From Anaerovorax odorimutans (GTDB lineage Bacteria; Bacillota; Clostridia; Peptostreptococcales; Anaerovoracaceae), in assembly GCF_024459955.1 (NCBI RefSeq), contig NZ_JANFXK010000017.1, positions 33,579-97,578 of the forward strand: DNA of 64,000 bases, read 5' to 3'. Position 1 is the stretch's first letter. Each line of letters starts with the position of its first letter. The notes under the pieces are model-generated. The model saw only the letters and a list, made by a program, of their open reading frames with translations. It was not told the DNA's origin and made no database searches. Below are positions 61,429 through 64,000 of this stretch, in pieces. The translations under genes and the position numbers were made by a program.

Positions 61429-62520
61429 TTAGAGTCCTTTATAATACTTTCCCAAAGCGTCAGCGCCCATAATGGCTGCGTACACGTCTTCCGGTGTCAC
61501 TTCAAACGGCATATTGCCCAGCGTATCGTTTTCCGATGCGGCAAGCTTTGCGACTTCCATGATCTGCTCCGGCTTTACTTCCTTAATACCCAGGTCTTCC
61601 AGTGTAACAGGCAGACCTACTTCCAGACAGAAGTCGATTACCTCTTCCAGTTCTTCTTCCGGAGCATGTTCCAGAACCAGCTGTACCAGCGTGCCGAAAG
61701 CCACTTTTTCGCCGTGATACAGCGCATGGGTTTCCTCGATAGCCGTCAGTCCGTTGTGAATCGCGTGGGCTCCCGCCAGGCCGCCGCTTTCAAAGCCGAT
61801 TCCGGACAGATAGGTGTTGGCTTCGATGATGTTTTCTACGGCCTTTGTGCAAACCTTTTCTTTGACTGCCAGCATGGCGTTGACACCATCATCAAGCAGC
61901 GTATCGTAGCACAGGCGTGCCAGGGCCATAGCGGCCATCGTTGTCTTGCCGCCTACGCAGTTTCCGGCATCGGATCTCTGACAGGCTCTGGCTTCAAAAT
62001 AGGTCGCCAGTGCGTCGCCCATACCGGAAATCAGAAGGCGTGCCGGCGCTTTGCTGACAATATCCGTATCGATCAGCACCATGTTGGGGCTGGCCGGCAG
62101 GAACAAATATTCCTCAAAGACGCCGTCATCGGTATAGATAACGGAAAGCGCGCTGCATGGTGCGTCCGTGGATGCGATGGTCGGCACGATCACCACCGGC
62201 AGTTCCAGGTAGTGAGCGGCCGCTTTAGCCGTGTCGTGGATCTTTCCGCCGCCGATTCCCACGATCACATCGCAGCCTGCGCTTTTACAGGCCTCCATAA
62301 TTCGATTTATCTCTGTTTTACAACACTCTCCATTGAATGCTTCATAAACAATTTCTGTATCTCCCTGGCCTTCTGCAATGGCAGGCTCAACTCTCTTTCG
62401 TCCCGACGCGCTGGCCAGAACGAACAGCTTCTTTCCAAAGTTAGCCGCGTGACTGCACAAGTTTTTCATTTCTCCTTTGCCCTGCACGTATCTGCTGGGG
62501 CTCCCAATAATCTTTGCCAT
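61429..62520 (-). CDS. gldA: glycerol dehydrogenase (NAD-dependent, iron-type ADH superfamily)
   Basis: 363 aa. GIGGGKIHDTAKAAAH (NAD-binding), PTIASTDAPCSALSV, and metal ligands in GMGDALATYFEA, AHAIHNGL and LYHGEKVAFGT. It oxidises glycerol to dihydroxyacetone, or runs in reverse. The ATG has AAGGAGGAG upstream. Monocistronic with its own terminator. Confidence 0.94.
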   Translation of the reverse strand: MAKIIGSPSRYVQGKGEMKNLCSHAANFGKKLFVLASASGRKRVEPAIAEGQGDTEIVYEAFNGECCKTEINRIMEACKSAGCDVIVGIGGGKIHDTAKAAAHYLELPVVIVPTIASTDAPCSALSVIYTDDGVFEEYLFLPASPNMVLIDTDIVSKAPARLLISGMGDALATYFEARACQRSDAGNCVGGKTTMAAMALARLCYDTLLDDGVNAMLAVKEKVCTKAVENIIEANTYLSGIGFESGGLAGAHAIHNGLTAIEETHALYHGEKVAFGTLVQLVLEHAPEEELEEVIDFCLEVGLPVTLEDLGIKEVKPEQIMEVAKLAASENDTLGNMPFEVTPEDVYAAIMGADALGKYYKGL

Positions 62521-62760
62521 ATTTCTCCTCCTTGTTGTGTATACAGTATTCTGTTGACAGCCCTATCTTAGCATATGGCTTTGTGTTTTGGCAAGATCGG
62601 AATTTGCAGGGATTTACAATATGAACCGATCACGAAAATCAAATAGGGCTGTCGCATTAGTTGATAAAGCCTGAACGCTTCCATTTGTTTGGATGCGGGT
62701 TAAAAGTTCCGGCCTGGGTGCAGCTTTCCATATTTGGAGTTTTTATCCATTTTAAGCAGG
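62521..62760. other. gap upstream of gldA
   Basis: This holds the gldA leader and about 180 bases with no gene, stem-loop or repeat that I can support. Module A copy 4 begins after it. Confidence 0.5.
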
Positions 62761-63187
62761 TGACAATTTGTGCTATTAGCCGCATTGGAGGCCGCAGGAG
62801 CGTTGAAAAATGCGTAACTTTTCGAAAAAATCGGGAATAGTTACCGGAACTGCCTTGTTGGTAACTTTATCTAGGTTTCTCGAATTTGCAGGGGGCTGGG
62901 ATCGAGGTTCCCTGTATACACTTTCATCAATCGAACCGGCCGCGCTGCAGGAATTGATCCATATGAAAAGCAACCAAAAAGGTAAATTGCGATTTTTCTC
63001 AACACGCAGCGAAAAACTGAGCTTTTGTTGAGCTTTTTTCAAGGATACAGACCCTGCCAGCACAAAATTTCGCTCAAGACATAGCTTTGGACAGGAACAG
63101 AGGCCGCAAGCCTTGGAAATACTTCAACAACCGAGGCGAAATGCGCTCATTGTTGAACAAATACGCACATTGCTTAAAAAGGCTTCG
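62761..63187 (-). repeat. dispersed repeat module A, copy 4 (inverted)
   Basis: Reverse complement of the 28850-29277 copy with long identical blocks, including GTAACTATTCCCGATTTTTT and GCGGCCGGTTCGATTGATG on that strand. The stem TCAACA/TGTTGA is closed by C-G here against A-T in copy 2. The 63188-63335 remainder up to the Fn3 gene shows nothing further. Confidence 0.85.
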
Positions 63188-63335
63188 ACCTTGCGGCGAA
63201 GCCGATTGAATTGGTGAAAAGAGTATACGAACAGGATCAGGCAGCGTTATCCCTTCCTCGCCGCTGCCCATATAAGAAGTTTTATCTCTTAACGCAACGG
63301 CCCTGTAATACTGCGAATAGTCTTTTTCGGAGCAC

Positions 63336-64000
63336 TCATCTGGATTGAACCACAACCTTTTTACTGAATGCTCCGTAATAGGCTTTTCCATCCAGATACT
63401 TCACGGCCCGAACTTTATAGTAATATTTTTTTCCTTTTTTCAGTTTTTTGTTCGTCCACGATGAGGCCTTCTTTGACGTTGTTTTTACTTTTTTGTATGC
63501 TCCATTTTTCTTAACTGCTCGATAAATTTGATACTTGTCAGCATCATTTCGCTTCCGCCATTTTATCGTAGCCTTCTTCTTTCCGGCCTTTGGTTTTTTC
63601 ATCGTTACTTTCCCTGGAAGCGTCGCGGCCGCTGCTGGGCTGGAAAAGGCTGCGCTGTACCGCTTTCCATTTTCAATTCTGTAGGCCATGATTTTATAAT
63701 AATAATTATGGCCGGAAGCAAGCTTTGTATCGGTAAAGGAATTGCTTGCGCCAGCAACAGTGGCAATTTTTCTATATTGGTCAGACTTGGATGCTGCCCG
63801 GTAAATGTCGTATCCGTTTATGTTGTCAGCGGGATTCCATGTGAGTCTTACCCAGGAAGTTGCGGCTTTTGCAAACTTGACTCCAGCTGCGGGCGGGACA
63901 ACGACAGGCGGCTTAGGCTTATTGATTGCAGGCGGCTGGGTCGTTGGCTGCGTTGGCGGCTGCGTTGGCGGCTGCGTTGGCGGCTGCGTTGGCGGCTGCG
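63336..64000 (-). CDS. fibronectin type III-like surface protein, C-terminal part (partial)
   Basis: The frame is open from the right edge (221 codons). It starts within a Pro/Thr/Gln linker of QPPT repeats, then carries two Fn3-like domains of about 85 residues (first around SWVRLTWNPADNINGYDIYRA, core NGYDIYRA; second ATIKWRKRNDADKYQIYRAV, core DKYQIYRAV). The second is very Lys-rich. Such repeats end large secreted proteins of clostridia. The N-terminus with any catalytic domain lies outside. Confidence 0.88.
   Translation of the reverse strand, partial: QPPTQPPTQPPTQPPTQPTTQPPAINKPKPPVVVPPAAGVKFAKAATSWVRLTWNPADNINGYDIYRAASKSDQYRKIATVAGASNSFTDTKLASGHNYYYKIMAYRIENGKRYSAAFSSPAAAATLPGKVTMKKPKAGKKKATIKWRKRNDADKYQIYRAVKKNGAYKKVKTTSKKASSWTNKKLKKGKKYYYKVRAVKYLDGKAYYGAFSKKVVVQSR
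63945..64000. repeat. 12-bp tandem repeat coding for QPPT units
   Basis: GGCGGCTGCGTT is repeated at least four times at the right edge, continuing out of the window. It encodes the Pro-rich linker of the Fn3 protein on the minus strand and may vary in copy number. Confidence 0.85.

Noticed and set aside
61447..62571. long plus-strand frame opposite gldA
   Set aside because: gldA has all family motifs; the opposite frame has Cys/Gln/Phe-rich shadow composition.
63074..63391. 105-codon minus-strand frame overlapping the Fn3 gene's end and module A copy 4
   Set aside because: It overlaps a certain gene in another frame and runs through a repeat; no ribosome binding site.
63945..64000. CRISPR array
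   Set aside because: The 12-bp units are contiguous, lack spacers and encode a Pro-rich linker.

Overview
The window reads as a chromosomal segment of an anaerobic, mid-GC member of the Clostridia (Bacillota). The evidence is the Gram-positive housekeeping set (SepF, DivIVA, YlxM-Ffh, KhpA, RqcH, a SigI/RsgI pair), strong AGGAGG-type ribosome binding sites, and many oxygen-sensitive or anaerobic enzyme types (cobalamin mutase, Fe-S aldo/keto reductase, iron-sulfur flavoprotein-like reductases). The genus cannot be fixed from sequence alone. No rRNA, tRNA, insertion sequence or CRISPR array was seen.

Left part (1-31.6 kb, accessory metabolism). Six genes on the minus strand (8353 down to 188) form one catabolic operon: a ThDP enzyme, an aldehyde dehydrogenase, a single-chain cobalamin mutase, a 34-aa membrane peptide, a sodium/solute symporter and a class III aminotransferase. 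It is preceded by an almost perfect sigma-54 promoter and inverted repeats. Next come a flavodoxin-like reductase, a MATE exporter and an anchored phosphoesterase, then a secreted DUF1002 protein, a YjiH-type membrane protein, a small XRE regulator, two aldo/keto reductases, an AAA-ATPase/nuclease-like protein and a LysR regulator. A second sigma-54 system follows: an enhancer-binding activator (27-28.6 kb), its likely palindromic upstream site, a -24/-12 promoter, and the operon it faces (GPH-family transporter plus P1 peptidase). An ECF sigma factor with a DUF4367 anti-sigma-like partner closes this part; the third gene of that operon carries an in-frame amber codon.

Middle part (31.8-48.8 kb, housekeeping). 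This holds tsf-rpsB, a LytTR regulator, rpoZ-gmk-yicC, rqcH, an rluD-lspA-divIVA-sepF-yggS cell-division/envelope cluster, and trmD-rimM-khpA-rpsP-ffh-ylxM.

Right part (49-64 kb). It contains an acyl-ACP thioesterase, azlCD, a MerR/TipA-type regulator with an internal start, a VTC-polymerase/DUF4956/DUF4956/SigI/RsgI operon, a VanRS-like two-component system, a diguanylate cyclase with two solute-binding domains, glycerol dehydrogenase, and the end of a fibronectin-type-III surface protein.

The most unusual sequence-level signal is a family of dispersed intergenic repeats made of two independently placed modules, A (about 250-500 bp, four copies) and B (about 390-460 bp, three copies plus a remnant). 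They contain conserved stems with some compensatory changes. Their open frames show a substitution pattern that does not look protein-coding.
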